A stretch of DNA of 64,000 nucleotides from Brevundimonas mediterranea (GTDB lineage: Bacteria > Pseudomonadota > Alphaproteobacteria > Caulobacterales > Caulobacteraceae). Both the position numbers and the translations under genes were made by a program. Within the stretch, counting starts at the first letter, position 1, and every line of letters begins with the position of its first letter. Positions 18,791 to 28,619 of the stretch are shown piece after piece. The stretch lies in the NCBI RefSeq assembly GCF_014196125.1, contig NZ_JACIDA010000002.1, positions 806,001 through 870,000 on the forward strand. Reading direction: 5' to 3'. The notes under the pieces are model-generated. The model saw only the letters and a program-made list of their open reading frames with translations. It was not told the DNA's origin and did no database searches.

Positions 18791-19486
18791 TCAGGTCCAA
18801 GGCCGCGGGCGACCACCCGGTGGCTCGTGGCGACCACGGGACGAGGAAAACGGCCGCCACACAAGGTACAACGACATGATCGCGCCGCCGAAGCAGAACA
18901 CCGAGATATAGGCGAACGTGAAGAACAGATAGGTCATCACGAAGACAATGCTGACCAGCACGCCAAATACCTTGGCGTCCTTGCTGGAGCTGAGCAATAG
19001 AGGGCCGATGATCACCAGCAGGTAGATCGCGTAGGTGAACTCGCGACCGATGACGAGACCCAGCAATTCGGTCCCGCCATAGCTGATCGCATGCGACAAG
19101 AAGCGGGTGACCAGCCAGTCCTCATGGGCGAAGTACGGAACATACTGCAACCCGCCCAGAAACCCGCCGAGGATGGCGAAGAGGAGATAAAGTCGATGAC
19201 GGTGCGGAGGCTCGATGAAGTAGGTGGCCAAGGGCACCCAGACCGGCCATGCCAGCCAAGAGAAGAACATGTATCCCAACGAATACCGCGTCACCGCGGC
19301 AAGGTCGCCGGCCTCGCCGGCGCGCCAGACCAACCCTTCGAGCAGCTGCTGAACGGAGAACAGCAGGGGCAACGCCGCCAGGGCGAGATAGCGCCGATCA
19401 CCGCGCCAGGCGCGTCCCAGGCTGATCACGCCGGCTGGGGCGAGCACCGCCGCCGCGGTGAAGCTGGCCGTCGCGGAAAAACACAT
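18791..19486 (-). CDS. DUF6629-like integral membrane protein (copy A)
   Basis: 231 residues beginning MCFSATASFTAAAVLAP, the distinctive start of this family, followed by about six or seven membrane spans (RYSLGYMFFSWLAWPVWVPL, FTYAIYLLVIIGPLLLSS, VLVSIVFVMTYLFFTFAYI). No catalytic motif is evident and the function is unknown. A second member with the same start lies at 38807-39463. Both copies sit beside other duplicated genes of this island. Confidence 0.75.
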   Translation of the reverse strand: MCFSATASFTAAAVLAPAGVISLGRAWRGDRRYLALAALPLLFSVQQLLEGLVWRAGEAGDLAAVTRYSLGYMFFSWLAWPVWVPLATYFIEPPHRHRLYLLFAILGGFLGGLQYVPYFAHEDWLVTRFLSHAISYGGTELLGLVIGREFTYAIYLLVIIGPLLLSSSKDAKVFGVLVSIVFVMTYLFFTFAYISVFCFGGAIMSLYLVWRPFSSSRGRHEPPGGRPRPWT

Positions 19487-19541
19487 TCGCGGTCAACCTT
19501 TGGTTTGCGTTCATCGCGGCCAAGAAGAGTGCTCGAGCAAG

Positions 19542-20753
19542 ATGACTCCTGCTGAGACCACTCGCCCAGACTCCCTGATCAACCTGCAGCTTGCAAGTCC
19601 CCCGGATCTTTTGGCGATGAACGCGGGCTCTTCCAGTTTGAAGTTCGCCCTCTACGCCACGGCCGGCGGGGTCAGCCCCGCCGGCCGTGGCGCGATCTCC
19701 GACCTCGCCGGCGACCAGAGCTGTTCATCGCGCAAGGGCAGGGTGTTGTCCGCGAGGTATTGGAGGGCCCCGTGGCGACGGGCGCGGCGGCGCGCCTGGC
19801 GTGCGAGGCGCTCACGCGCCACGGGCTCGCCCAGTCAATCCGGGTCGTCGCACATCGCATCGTGCATGGCGGGGCCGCCTTCAAGGGCCCGGCCGAGCTG
19901 ACCCCTCCGGCCCTCGCGGATCTGCGGGCGCTCGCCCCCCTGGCGCCGTTGCATCAGCAAGCCGCTCTGGAGGGTGTGGCGGCCGCGCAGCAGATATTGC
20001 CGGCGGCCCGGCAGGTGGGCTGCTTCGACACAGCTTTTCACCAGGACCAGCCAAGGTCCGCGCGCCTCTACGCCCTGCCCCGCCGCCTGATCGCCGAGGG
20101 CGTGCTCGCCTATGGGGTCCACGGGCTATCCTACGCTCACGTCGCACGCTGCTTGCGCGACCTGGATCCGGAGTGTGCGGGCGGCCGCGCCATCGTCGCG
20201 CATCTGGGAAGCGGCGCGAGCTTGTGCGCGCTCGATACGGGCCGCAGCCTGGCCATGACCATGGGCTTTCAGCACGCTGGACCGCGTGCCGATGAGCACG
20301 CGCTGCGGCGCGATCGACCCCGGCGTGATCCTCTATCTCCTGGATCTCGGCATAACCGCGGACGGGGTCCGCCGCATGCTCTACGAAGACTCCGGTCTGC
20401 TGGGGCTCTCCGGCATCTCCCACGACATGCGCAAGCTGCTGGCCAGTCCGGCGCCGGAGGCGGCGGAGGCCGTCGAAGTCTTCGTCTATCGCGGCGGGCG
20501 CGAGATCGGTTCTCTCAGCGCGGCGCTCGGTGGACTCGACACGCTGGTGTTCACGGCGGGCATCGGCGAGGGTTCACCCGAAATCCGACAGCGCATCGCC
20601 CAACAGGCGGCTTGGTTGGGCCTGCGCCTCGATCCTGCTCGCAACGCCGCCGGCGCGACTGAGATCGGCGTGGGGCCGGTTCGGGTGCTGGTGCTTCCCG
20701 CCGACGAAGAACTGGCGACGGCGGAGGCGGTGTACGGCCTCCTTCGATCATAA
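19542..20753 (+). pseudogene. ackA: Acetate kinase, broken by two frameshifts
   Basis: All parts of a full-length acetate kinase are present but in three frames: MNAGSSSLKFALY (frame 1), then VVAHRIVHGG, GCFDTAFHQ and HLGSGASLCALDTGRSLAMT (frame 2), then MSTRCGAIDPGVILYLLD and FTAGIGEGSPEIR (frame 3). The shifts lie near 19719 and 20268 and each is repaired by one base. If real they abolish acetyl phosphate/ATP interconversion by this copy. An intact paralogue is at 54332-55501. Confidence 0.85.
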
Positions 20754-20852
20754 GGGGTCTCAAGCGGTCTCAGGAGCCTTGTGACGCCAGCACCGGCCGG
20801 GGGCCGGCTGCTACGCGCGCTCGGCCAAACAGTTCGGTGGCAGACGACGCGA

Positions 20853-21554
20853 TCATGATCGGGTGGGCGGTGTCTCGATCAGTGCGTTGGGCAGCTCATT
20901 GGGGTTTTCTGGTCCCGCAGGAAAGTGCTCCGCGAGGAGACGGCCGCAACGCTCGATGGCGGCTACCAACCCACGGCAAGGTTCTCCCACCTTCACGCCT
21001 GACAGGAGATCTTCGATCGCCCTGTCCCAAGCCGCGGCGCCGACCTTGGCGTTGATCCCCGAATCGGCGAGCACCTCAGCCCTGCGGTCTTTCAGGGATA
21101 CGAAGATCAGCACGCCGGTATGCTCTCGGGTCTTGTCCAGGCCGCGCGCAAAGAACTGTTCCAGGGCGCGTTCGCGCACCCGGGTCCGCTTCAACGCGGG
21201 CGGGGTCAACGCCCGACGGATTGGCGGAAGCGACACGAGCGCGAAAATGCTCGCGAACAACAAGCATTGCAGCAACGCGTAGCCGGCAAGAGCCGTCAGC
21301 ACCGCGGCGTGCATGGCCGCCACGTGAGCCGCCGACCAACCGCCGAGCGCATAGTCGAAGTGTCCCGCGGCGCGGGCGATGGCGAGAGCGAGCAGGGGGA
21401 GCGCCAGCGCTCCGGTCGCCGCCCAGGCCAAAGGGACTTCGGCATAGGTCGCCGCCTCGTCCGTCACGGAGCAGACAATCTCGCCGCGCGTCGTCGCCTC
21501 GGCGGCCGCGACGGCCCGTTCGATGCGATCATGGTCATCTCGATTTAGCAGCAT
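20853..21554 (-). CDS. TPM-domain membrane protein
   Basis: About 233 residues, starting MLLNRDDHDRIERAVAAAE one base after the preceding gene's stop, with GGGGG upstream. A TPM fold (TRGEIVCSV, GVLIFVSLKDRRAEVLADSG, WDRAIEDLLSG) is interrupted by two membrane spans (WAATGALALPLLALAIA, AAVLTALAGYALLQCLLFASI). TPM proteins are often linked to membrane protein turnover or respiratory-complex repair. It forms an operon with the upstream TPM and LemA genes. Confidence 0.8.
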   Translation of the reverse strand: MLLNRDDHDRIERAVAAAEATTRGEIVCSVTDEAATYAEVPLAWAATGALALPLLALAIARAAGHFDYALGGWSAAHVAAMHAAVLTALAGYALLQCLLFASIFALVSLPPIRRALTPPALKRTRVRERALEQFFARGLDKTREHTGVLIFVSLKDRRAEVLADSGINAKVGAAAWDRAIEDLLSGVKVGEPCRGLVAAIERCGRLLAEHFPAGPENPNELPNALIETPPTRS

Positions 21555-21555
21555 T

Positions 21556-22335
21556 CTACCAACCCCCTGAGGCGCCGCCGCCTCCGAAAGAGCCGCCGCC
21601 GCCGCGGAAGCCGCCGCCGCGACCGCCACGCCCGTGGCCGGAGCCGCTCATCATCAGCAGGAGCAGCGGCAGCATCCAAAGGTCCATGCGATGGCCGGGT
21701 CGGCCGGTAATCGTCCCAAACAGCCCGAGCAGCACCCAGAGCCCGAGGAGAACCAGAACCACGGTCGGAACCGAGCCGTTCGAGGCCCTCTGCGGCTCGG
21801 CGCTGGCCGCGACCCTGGCCTTGGCCTGGTCGTCCGGCAGCGACAGCTGCTCGATCAGCGCGTCGGCGCCGCCGACGACGCCGCCTTCGAAGTCCCCTGT
21901 CCGAAACCTGGGCAAAACCCGGTCCTGAAGGATGACAGTCGAAAGCGCGTCGGTGAGCACCCCCTCCAGCCCGTAGCCGACCTCGATGCGGACCCGGCGC
22001 TCGGTCGGCGCGACGATCATGAGCGCGCCCGTGTCGCGGCCCTTTTCGCCAATGCCCCAAGCGCGGCCAAGCTGGTAGCCGTAGTCCTCGATCTCGTAAC
22101 CTTGCAGCGACGGGACGGTGACGATCACCAGCTGCCGGGAGGTCTTGGCTTCGAGCCCCTCGAGCTTGGCGGTGAGCGCCGCCTCTGTCTGAGGCGACAG
22201 GATGTTGGCGTCGTCCACCACCCGCCCCGTAAGGCTGGGAAAGGTCGGAGCCGCCACCGCCGCCGCGGCCCAGAGCAGCAGTCCCGCAAGCAGTGACAGG
22301 ACGGCCGCCAGGACCGGGCGACCCCGCGCGGTCAT
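21556..22335 (-). CDS. TPM-domain exported protein (YgcG family)
   Basis: 259 residues: signal peptide (VLAAVLSLLAGLLLWAAAAVAA), then the TPM domain LTGRVVDDANILSP, RQLVIVTVPSLQGYEIEDYG and RVRIEVGYGLEGVLTDALS. A membrane span (VVLVLLGLWVLLGLFGTI) and a glycine-rich tail ending GGGGSFGGGGASGGW follow. This architecture usually accompanies LemA, encoded immediately upstream with a four-base overlap. It is probably anchored in the inner membrane with the TPM domain outside. Confidence 0.88.
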   Translation of the reverse strand: MTARGRPVLAAVLSLLAGLLLWAAAAVAAPTFPSLTGRVVDDANILSPQTEAALTAKLEGLEAKTSRQLVIVTVPSLQGYEIEDYGYQLGRAWGIGEKGRDTGALMIVAPTERRVRIEVGYGLEGVLTDALSTVILQDRVLPRFRTGDFEGGVVGGADALIEQLSLPDDQAKARVAASAEPQRASNGSVPTVVLVLLGLWVLLGLFGTITGRPGHRMDLWMLPLLLLMMSGSGHGRGGRGGGFRGGGGSFGGGGASGGW

Positions 22336-22982
22336 TGGGCGGGGGCGCGCGGTGCGGGGGCGGAGTTAGCCGCCGGCGCCGGCGCGAAGCTGACGCTCGG
22401 CGCGGCCTGGGAAGTTTCGGCGGCCTGGAACAGCTGCATCGGCGTGGCGGAGGAATAGGCGGTCTTGGCCCAGATGATGGTGGGGAATGTGCGCAGGCTT
22501 GTATTGTAGTCGCGCACCGCTTCGTTGTAGTCGCGGCGGGCGACGGCGATCCGGTTCTCGGTGCCCTCCAACTGGCTCTGAAGGGCCAGGAAGTTCTGGT
22601 TGGACTTCAGATCGGGATAGTTCTCGCTGATCGCTAGCAGACGACCGAGCACGCCGGTGAGCTGGTTCTGGGCCGCCTGGTAGCGCTGGAACGCCGCCGG
22701 GTCGGTGACGGTCGAAGCATCGACCTTGACCTGGGTCGCCGAGGCGCGGGCCTGCGTCACCTGGGTGAGCACGGTCCGCTCCTGCACGGCGTAACCCTGC
22801 ACGGTGGCCACCAGGTTCGGGACCAGATCGGCCCGCCGCTGGTACTGGCTCTGGACATCCGCCCATGAGGCCTTGGCCTTTTCCTGCTTGGTGGGGATGG
22901 TGTTCACGCCGCAACCGGCCAGCAGGACCGGGAAGAGCATCAGCGCTCCGAGACGTGCGAAACGTCGCAGGAAATTGGTCAC
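22332..22982 (-). CDS. LemA family protein
   Basis: About 216 residues, GTG start at 22982 with GGGAG six bases upstream. A lipobox (LMLFPVLLAGC) makes it a probable lipoprotein. The LemA core is clear: ASWADVQSQYQRRADLVPNL, then a long helical region and FLALQSQLEGTENRIAVARR with YNEAVRDYNTSLRTFP. LemA proteins form helical bundles at the membrane; their exact function is unresolved. First gene of the LemA-TPM-TPM operon. Confidence 0.9.
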   Translation of the reverse strand: MTNFLRRFARLGALMLFPVLLAGCGVNTIPTKQEKAKASWADVQSQYQRRADLVPNLVATVQGYAVQERTVLTQVTQARASATQVKVDASTVTDPAAFQRYQAAQNQLTGVLGRLLAISENYPDLKSNQNFLALQSQLEGTENRIAVARRDYNEAVRDYNTSLRTFPTIIWAKTAYSSATPMQLFQAAETSQAAPSVSFAPAPAANSAPAPRAPAQ

Positions 22983-23330
22983 ATCGGTCTCCCATAAATC
23001 CGTTTCGGTGAAGCCTGATGTGGCCGCCAAGCTGACCCGTCGCGTCTGGGGTGAGACCCTCTCCGGCGAGGCTCGGACGCCGGGCGCCGCGCGATGAGGG
23101 CGGGTGGATCACTGGCGGGACTCGACTGGGCGAGCGCCTGGTCGAGACGAGCCGATTCCTGCGCCTTGGCGCAGGCCGCGCCGTGACGACCAACACTTGG
23201 CGATGGCTTGGCTTGACTATGGGCGTGGTCTCGCATTCGGCGGTTCCCCAAGCTTGGCGCTCAGAAGGCCCTGAGCGTCGCTCTACCGCTAGACGCTGCG
23301 CCGGCCCAGCGCTTACACCGGTCGGCCGCC
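22983..23330. other. Gene-free stretch
   Basis: About 350 bases between the LemA operon start and the end of the MgtC-like gene. It should hold the LemA promoter. I see no coding frame with family features, no FNR box and no strong hairpin here. Confidence 0.4.
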
Positions 23331-24590
23331 TCAGATCCGCAGGACGAGGATGAGGGCGGCCGCCGCCACGGCCGCTAAACTGGCGCCGCCCATGAGGAGG
23401 CCGTGCTTTCGTCCGCCGACGACGGCCGCAATGACCGCCTTCGACAGCGTATTGGACGCCACAGCCAGGCTCACCGCAAGCACGGCGGCCGATGCCGCCA
23501 GGTCGCGCCCGGCCAGCTCGGAGACCGACAGGGTCAGAGCGTCCACGTCCGCCACGCCCGACAGCGCGGCCAGACCGTAAACCCCCATCGCGCCAAAGGC
23601 GCGCGAGAGCACCTTGCCCAGCAGCATGATCACCGCGATCAGTCCGGCGAACTTGAGGGCTGAGGCCAGCTCGAGCGGATTGGTCAACGTCGTGATCGTC
23701 TGCGGTTCAGCACCCGCCGGGCGCCTGGTCATCAGGAGCGCTCCCGCTGCGCCCAACACCAGGGCGAACGCGCCCATCGGCCACGCGAGGGCCAGAGCGA
23801 AAGGTCGGTTGATGGCGCCCGCGAGCACGAGAACCCGCAGGGCCATCAGCCCGCTGGAGATGAGACTGCCGCCCGCGAGCCACGTGCAGAGCGCGGGGTT
23901 TGAGCGCACCAGCCGCGCAAAGCTCAAGGTCGTCGCCGTCGATGAGGCCAGGCCCCCGGCGAGGGCGGAGAGCAGCAGGCCGCCGCGCGCGCCAGCGATG
24001 CGGACGGCGGCGTAACCCAGAAATGACACGCCGGCGATCAACACCGCCAACAGCCAGATCCGCCGGGGATTGAGCGCTTGCCAAGGATCAAAGGTGCGAT
24101 CCGGCAGCACCGGCAGGATGAGAGCGGTCATGACCAGCAAGACGAGGAGCGCGCGGAGCTCCGCCCAACTCAGAGCACGCACCCAGGCGTGCAAGGGCCG
24201 CTTGAAAGCGAGAAGGGCGGTGGCGGCGACGGCGCCGCCGACCGCCACGAGGAGCGACCCGCGGGCGGCGTAGGCGCCCAGGGCGAACGCCAGCAGCCCC
24301 GCAATCACACCGGTCGCGCTCGCATCGCGGGTGCGACGGGCCTCGAGCAGTTGGAACACGCCGAGCACGAGCGCGAGGGAGAGGAATGCGCCAGCCAGCA
24401 GAGCGTCCGCCGCGCCCCCTGTGGTCGACGCCACCACGCCGCCCAGCAGTCCGGTCAAGCCCAAGGTCCGAAGGCCCGCCGCGCGGCGGCCCTCGCCCGC
24501 GCTACGACGTCGCCAGCCGCGTTCGAGCCCGATCAGGAGTCCGATCGCCAGAGACACGCCCAGCCGCCCCAAGACTTCAAGTTCTGACAC
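23331..24590 (-). CDS. MgtC/DUF4010-family membrane protein
   Basis: 419 residues with about a dozen hydrophobic segments. The N-terminal third is the MgtC/SapB domain (LGVSLAIGLLIGLERGWRRR, then GLRTLGLTGLLGG), and the rest is the DUF4010 region with AVLIAGVSFLGYAAVRIAG and ALAGGLASSTATTLSFAR. Members are linked to magnesium limitation and membrane potential control, but the biochemical role is unknown. Stands alone on the minus strand. Confidence 0.85.
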   Translation of the reverse strand: MSELEVLGRLGVSLAIGLLIGLERGWRRRSAGEGRRAAGLRTLGLTGLLGGVVASTTGGAADALLAGAFLSLALVLGVFQLLEARRTRDASATGVIAGLLAFALGAYAARGSLLVAVGGAVAATALLAFKRPLHAWVRALSWAELRALLVLLVMTALILPVLPDRTFDPWQALNPRRIWLLAVLIAGVSFLGYAAVRIAGARGGLLLSALAGGLASSTATTLSFARLVRSNPALCTWLAGGSLISSGLMALRVLVLAGAINRPFALALAWPMGAFALVLGAAGALLMTRRPAGAEPQTITTLTNPLELASALKFAGLIAVIMLLGKVLSRAFGAMGVYGLAALSGVADVDALTLSVSELAGRDLAASAAVLAVSLAVASNTLSKAVIAAVVGGRKHGLLMGGASLAAVAAAALILVLRI

Positions 24591-24805
24591 GTCTGAACAA
24601 CCTCACCCGGGGCCGAGGTTCCTAGGGGCCCCGGCAAGCAGACGCTGCGCTGCGACCCACCCTTACAGCCCACACGAGAGCCCGCCGCTGCGCACCTGTA
24701 ATCGGGTGCGGGACGCATCGTCCTTTAGCGGAATGCAGGCGGCCGCCGGACGCGCTTGCGCGCCGCGACGGGGCTCGGGGAACGGATTTGCGAAAGGTAT
24801 CGCAT

Positions 24806-25195
24806 ATGACGAGGGCACGCCGGTTCGCGCGGTCAGGGCAGATCCTCAGCCTGGCGCTGGGTTTGCTGGCCTCGCCTGCATCAGCGGAAACCTGGGCGAA
24901 GCGCTGGATGCGGCTTACCGGACGACCCCGGCCTGGTGGCCCGCCGGGAGAATCAGCGCGCGGTCGATGAAGTCGTGTCGCAGGCGCGATCCGGCTATCA
25001 GCCCACGCTCGGCCTCACCGGTGGCGTCCTGGGCAGCGAAACAGCCCTGCCCTTGCTCGGCCAGATCAACGCTTCAGGGGTCGGCCCTGGTCCTTGAGCA
25101 ACCGCCCTACACCGGCGGGCGGGTCGCACAGGCGTATGATCCGGCGTCGCGAGCGGCCGCGGTCGCGTCTCGCCAAAAATCCGCGCCCTGGACCC
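24806..25195 (+). pseudogene. TolC-family outer-membrane protein, N-terminal remnant with frameshifts
   Basis: The ATG at 24806 opens a signal peptide (SGQILSLALGLLASPASA). Three frames must then be joined to read LGEALDAAYRT, VDEVVSQARSGYQPTLGLTG, SALVLEQPPYTGGRVAQAYD. This is the beginning of a TolC-type (type I secretion) outer-membrane factor. At least three one-base shifts are needed (two between about 24890 and 24950, one near 25075), and the remaining two thirds of the gene is absent. Dead remnant. Confidence 0.7.
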
Positions 25196-25329
25196 CGATG
25201 ATCGAAGCCCTCGACCGGGTGGGGGATGGCCAGCCCTCCCACCGCTGAGGGGCTTGATTTGATAGCGCGCGTCGTGTGTCCCCGACAACGGCAGCGCCTT
25301 GCGGCCTCACCGAACCCAGCGCTGCGGGT

Positions 25330-26004
25330 TCAGGTCAGCGCGCCTTCGATCGCCGTCTCCGCCCGTCGCACGAATTCCGCCGCCGGCAGGTCCGGCGGCA
25401 TTGCGGCCAACAGCGTCACCGTGACGACCCCACGCCCAGTGGGGCCGCCGCCGGGCGGCCAGAACCGACCCGCATCCCAGGCGACCGGCGTCGCCTCGAC
25501 GTCCAGGCCCCGATAGAGCCACTCCACGCCACGCTTGAAGCGGATCGCGCCACCGGGCGGTGTCCGGGTACCCTCCGGGAAGATCAACACCGAACGGCCG
25601 GTCTTCAACGCGGTGCGGCTTTGCACCAGCATCTCCCGCACCGCGCGCCGGTCATCACGGTCGATGATGATCATCGGGGAGCGGCGCAGGTACCAACTCA
25701 TCACCGGGATGCGCAGGAGTTCGCGTTTGGCGACGATCGCCACGTCCGGAAACAGGACCAGGGCCGCCACCGTCTCCCACGTGGATTGATGGTTGGCGAC
25801 GATCAGCCGGGGCGCGACGGGCGCCGACGGCCCGCCGCGCACGATGAAGCGCAAGCCGACCACGACGGCGAGCAGCGCGAGCACGCCCCGCGCCCACACC
25901 CGCGAGAACCTGCGGATCGCCATCGGGGGCGACCCGCGCACCCACAACAGCGGAATGGTCAGGCCGAACAATCCGGTCCAGGCGGCCCATATAGCTATGA
26001 ACAC
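25330..26004 (-). CDS. 1-acyl-sn-glycerol-3-phosphate acyltransferase (PlsC-like, copy A)
   Basis: 224 residues. Acylates lysophosphatidic acid in phospholipid synthesis at the inner membrane. The catalytic block reads VANHQSTWETVAAL; the usual Asp of NHxxxxD is Glu, as in many proteobacterial members. The substrate-binding block is LIFPEGTRTPPGG, and KRELLRIPVMSWYLRRSPMI is the second motif. N-terminal hydrophobic segments anchor it. A close paralogue is at 36543. The linkage to cfa and oleate hydratase genes suggests membrane-lipid remodelling. Confidence 0.88.
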   Translation of the reverse strand: MFIAIWAAWTGLFGLTIPLLWVRGSPPMAIRRFSRVWARGVLALLAVVVGLRFIVRGGPSAPVAPRLIVANHQSTWETVAALVLFPDVAIVAKRELLRIPVMSWYLRRSPMIIIDRDDRRAVREMLVQSRTALKTGRSVLIFPEGTRTPPGGAIRFKRGVEWLYRGLDVEATPVAWDAGRFWPPGGGPTGRGVVTVTLLAAMPPDLPAAEFVRRAETAIEGALT

Positions 26005-26286
26005 GGCAGACCGGAGTGTGCGCGCATCGCCTCCATGGGGCGCTCGCCCCTACGCCTCAGACGCGCCTCCGCGCAAACCATTCCGATGCGAGACGATCGA
26101 AGGAGTGCAGCGGACCTCTCTCAGCGGACGCCCGGGCGCCGCGCCCTGACGCGATCAGGCCTGCGACCTTCGGAGCCAGGCCTGCCGCATCTGGGCCTGG
26201 ATCGGGGCGGCCATCCTCGCCAGCCGCTGTAATGGGCAGGTCCGAGCGACGTCCAGTTTCTGGTCATCGGCAGCGGCGGGGCGGGC
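26005..26286. other. Intergenic stretch between divergent plsC and ubiB-like genes
   Basis: About 280 bases that should contain two divergent promoters. No reading frame with recognisable features, no FNR box and no repeat was found. Confidence 0.4.
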
Positions 26287-27879
26287 ATGATCATCCTCAG
26301 GGCGCTTCAGATCGGCCTGGCGGCGTTTGGACTGCTGATCGCGGCGCTCTGGGCGCGCGTTCGGCCGCAAACCGCCGCCGCCCTGCCGCAGCGGGTTCGA
26401 CGCTTGCTGGAGCAGCTCGGGCCGACGTTCGTCAAGCTGGGGCAAGCGCTCAGCCAGCGCCGCGACCTGCTCTCCTCCGCCTGGACGATCGAGCTGGGCC
26501 GTCTACAGGCGGCGGCGCAGCCCTTCTCGGCCGAGGTCGCCGCAATGGCCGTCGAAGCGGCGCTCGGCAAGGCGCCTAAAGACTTGTTCATGGAATTCGA
26601 GACGGCGCCGCTCGCCGCGGCCTCTGTCGCCCAGGTCCATCGCGCCCGCCTGCACGACGGCCGCTGGGTAGTGGTCAAGGTTCTGCGCCCAGGCGTGCGC
26701 CGCCAGATCGACCGCGACATGCGCATCGTAGTCGCGGTCGCCTGGTTGGGAACGGTGCTCGTGCCGTTCTTGCGCCGGCGGCGCGTGGTGCTTTTGGCCC
26801 GGGAAATCTGGCGCAACCTGCGCCGCGAGACGGACCTCGATGAGGAAGCGCGGAACATCCGTCGCTTTGCACGCGCCTTTCAGGACTCCTCGACAGTCTT
26901 CATCCCCGATGTGATTGACACTCTGAGCGCCCGCGGCGTTCTGGTTCAGGAAATGAGCCATGGGCGCGACATCGGCGATGCGACCTTGGCGGGTGAGGCC
27001 AAGGCGCTCGCTCAGGCCTTCGTGAACTTCTATCTGGAGCAGTTCTTCCGGGTGGGGGTGTTCCACGCGGATCCGCATCCGGGCAACATCTTTGTGCTCG
27101 AAGACGGGCGCCTCTGCTTTCACGACTTCGGCGCGGTGGGCATGCTGGATTCGGTCTCGCGGCGCGCGCTCATGGCCTTTGTCCAGGCCTTTGCGGCGCA
27201 AGATCCCGATTGGCTCGCAGACGCGGCCAGCGATCTCGGCTTGCTCACGCTGGGCGTCGACCGCACCGCGGTCGTCCGCGGCGTCGAGGCGATCCTGGTC
27301 GAGCTTGAGGGCATGCCGCTCGGGTCCTGGTCCATCGCCGGCCTCATGGTCGACATCGCCCGCTTAGGCGGCGGCGACGCGGTCGCGCTGCCGCCCCACC
27401 TCGGCGTGCTGATGCGCACGGTGTTCATCGCGGAAGGAACCCTGCGCACGCTGGATCCGGGGTTGAACGTGACCGAGATGTTGAGCGAAAGCGCGCCCAA
27501 GGTGCTGCAGAGCCTCGACCATGCCAAAGGCGGGGCCGCGCCCACGCTCGGCCGGTTTCGCTGGGAATTGGCCACGGCGGCGCGGGACCTTCCCCAGGCA
27601 GCCGCCCGCTGGCTGCACGATGGGCGCCAAGGCGGCGGCCTTGCGATCCGGCTTCCCGACGCGACCGCTGCGGCCGATCGTCTGGGACGCTCCGCCGATC
27701 GCATCGCGCTGGCCCTCGTCGCCCTTGGCCTCTACATCGCCGCCTCACTGCTGATGCAACACAGCATCGGTCCGCGGATCCTCGGCGACCTGCCCCTCCT
27801 GGCCGCGCTGGGCTACGGTCTTGCGCTCTGGTTCACATTTCGCCTCGTACGCAATCTCGGCCGGACCGATCGGTCCTAG
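26287..27879 (+). CDS. ABC1/UbiB-type atypical protein kinase
   Basis: 530 residues. Carries the family signatures in order: LGPTFVKLGQALSQRRDLL (KxGQ motif, residues about 40-60), AAASVAQVHRARL (the Ala-rich loop), the lysine in WVVVKVLRPG, HADPHPGNIFVL (catalytic loop) and HDFGAVGML (metal-binding DFG). Two C-terminal membrane spans follow, as in UbiB. Family members support ubiquinone synthesis or lipid homeostasis through an ATPase activity. It need not be the housekeeping ubiB because no ubi genes are nearby. Confidence 0.9.
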   Translation: MIILRALQIGLAAFGLLIAALWARVRPQTAAALPQRVRRLLEQLGPTFVKLGQALSQRRDLLSSAWTIELGRLQAAAQPFSAEVAAMAVEAALGKAPKDLFMEFETAPLAAASVAQVHRARLHDGRWVVVKVLRPGVRRQIDRDMRIVVAVAWLGTVLVPFLRRRRVVLLAREIWRNLRRETDLDEEARNIRRFARAFQDSSTVFIPDVIDTLSARGVLVQEMSHGRDIGDATLAGEAKALAQAFVNFYLEQFFRVGVFHADPHPGNIFVLEDGRLCFHDFGAVGMLDSVSRRALMAFVQAFAAQDPDWLADAASDLGLLTLGVDRTAVVRGVEAILVELEGMPLGSWSIAGLMVDIARLGGGDAVALPPHLGVLMRTVFIAEGTLRTLDPGLNVTEMLSESAPKVLQSLDHAKGGAAPTLGRFRWELATAARDLPQAAARWLHDGRQGGGLAIRLPDATAAADRLGRSADRIALALVALGLYIAASLLMQHSIGPRILGDLPLLAALGYGLALWFTFRLVRNLGRTDRS

Positions 27880-28048
27880 CCGCCACCGTCGAGCGACCGC
27901 CTTGCGAACCTCGGTCACGCCCACCGGTCTGACATCTTCACGTGCCGTCCGAGGACGCGCGTTCGGCTACGCCCGTGCGTCTAAAGACCAGAGGCGCAGG
28001 CGCGTTGGCGGTGCTTCGGCCTCGGACCGTCAAAGAGGAGGTCTTCTC

Positions 28049-28291
28049 ATGAGCAAAGCGACAGCCTTGGCGGACGCCGTGATCCTGGCCGAGACCGTTT
28101 CGGCGTGCGCCAGCCAGCCGCATACGGACGCCACCATGTTGTCCAGCTCTCACGCGATGCCACCCCAGGGCGGCTACATGAGCGACCGGTCCATGCCGGC
28201 CTGGAGCGCCGATTGCACCAAGGAAGCCCTCGACAAGATGCCGCCCGAGCACCGTGGCGCCTGCGAGAAGGCGCAATTCCACAACCCCTAG
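28049..28291 (+). CDS. Small exported-like protein of unknown function
   Basis: 80 residues behind a strong AGGAGG ribosome site. The N-terminus (MSKATALADAVILAETVSAC) resembles a weakened lipoprotein signal. The remainder is Met/His-containing and hydrophilic (QPHTDATMLSSSHAMPPQGG) and ends CTKEALDKMPPEHRGACEKA. Unrecognised family; the position before a DUF2933-like gene suggests a small stress or metal operon. Confidence 0.5.
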   Translation: MSKATALADAVILAETVSACASQPHTDATMLSSSHAMPPQGGYMSDRSMPAWSADCTKEALDKMPPEHRGACEKAQFHNP

Positions 28292-28375
28292 CGGCCGCTG
28301 CGGCGGACGGCGTCAAAGACCTTCGCGTCTCACGCGGCCCGGGCGCCACCGACCGCCCCATCTGAGGATTCCGCC

Positions 28376-28585
28376 ATGAGCTGGCTTGCAAACAACTGGA
28401 TCTGGGTCGTTCTTGTGGCCGGATTCCTCGCCTTTCATCTATTCGGACATGGGCATGGACACGGCGGTCATCGCCGCGCGCAGCAACTGCCTCGGCAGGA
28501 GCCCGAGCCTGGAGTCCCGGACGGTCAGAAGACGACGCCTGGCCAAGCGCCCGAACGCGAACACCGCCGGCACGGCGGCTGCTGA
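28376..28585 (+). CDS. DUF2933-like small His-rich membrane protein (copy A)
   Basis: 69 residues: a single membrane span (NNWIWVVLVAGFLAFHLFG) followed at once by a His/Gly-rich stretch (HGHGHGGH) and a hydrophilic tail. This layout matches small DUF2933-type proteins often next to copper genes. Similar proteins are encoded at 39802 and 55699. A metal-binding role is suggested by the histidines only. Confidence 0.65.
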   Translation: MSWLANNWIWVVLVAGFLAFHLFGHGHGHGGHRRAQQLPRQEPEPGVPDGQKTTPGQAPEREHRRHGGC

Positions 28586-28619
28586 GCCGCCTGAGCCAGA
28601 ATGAGCCGGCGCTTCTCGA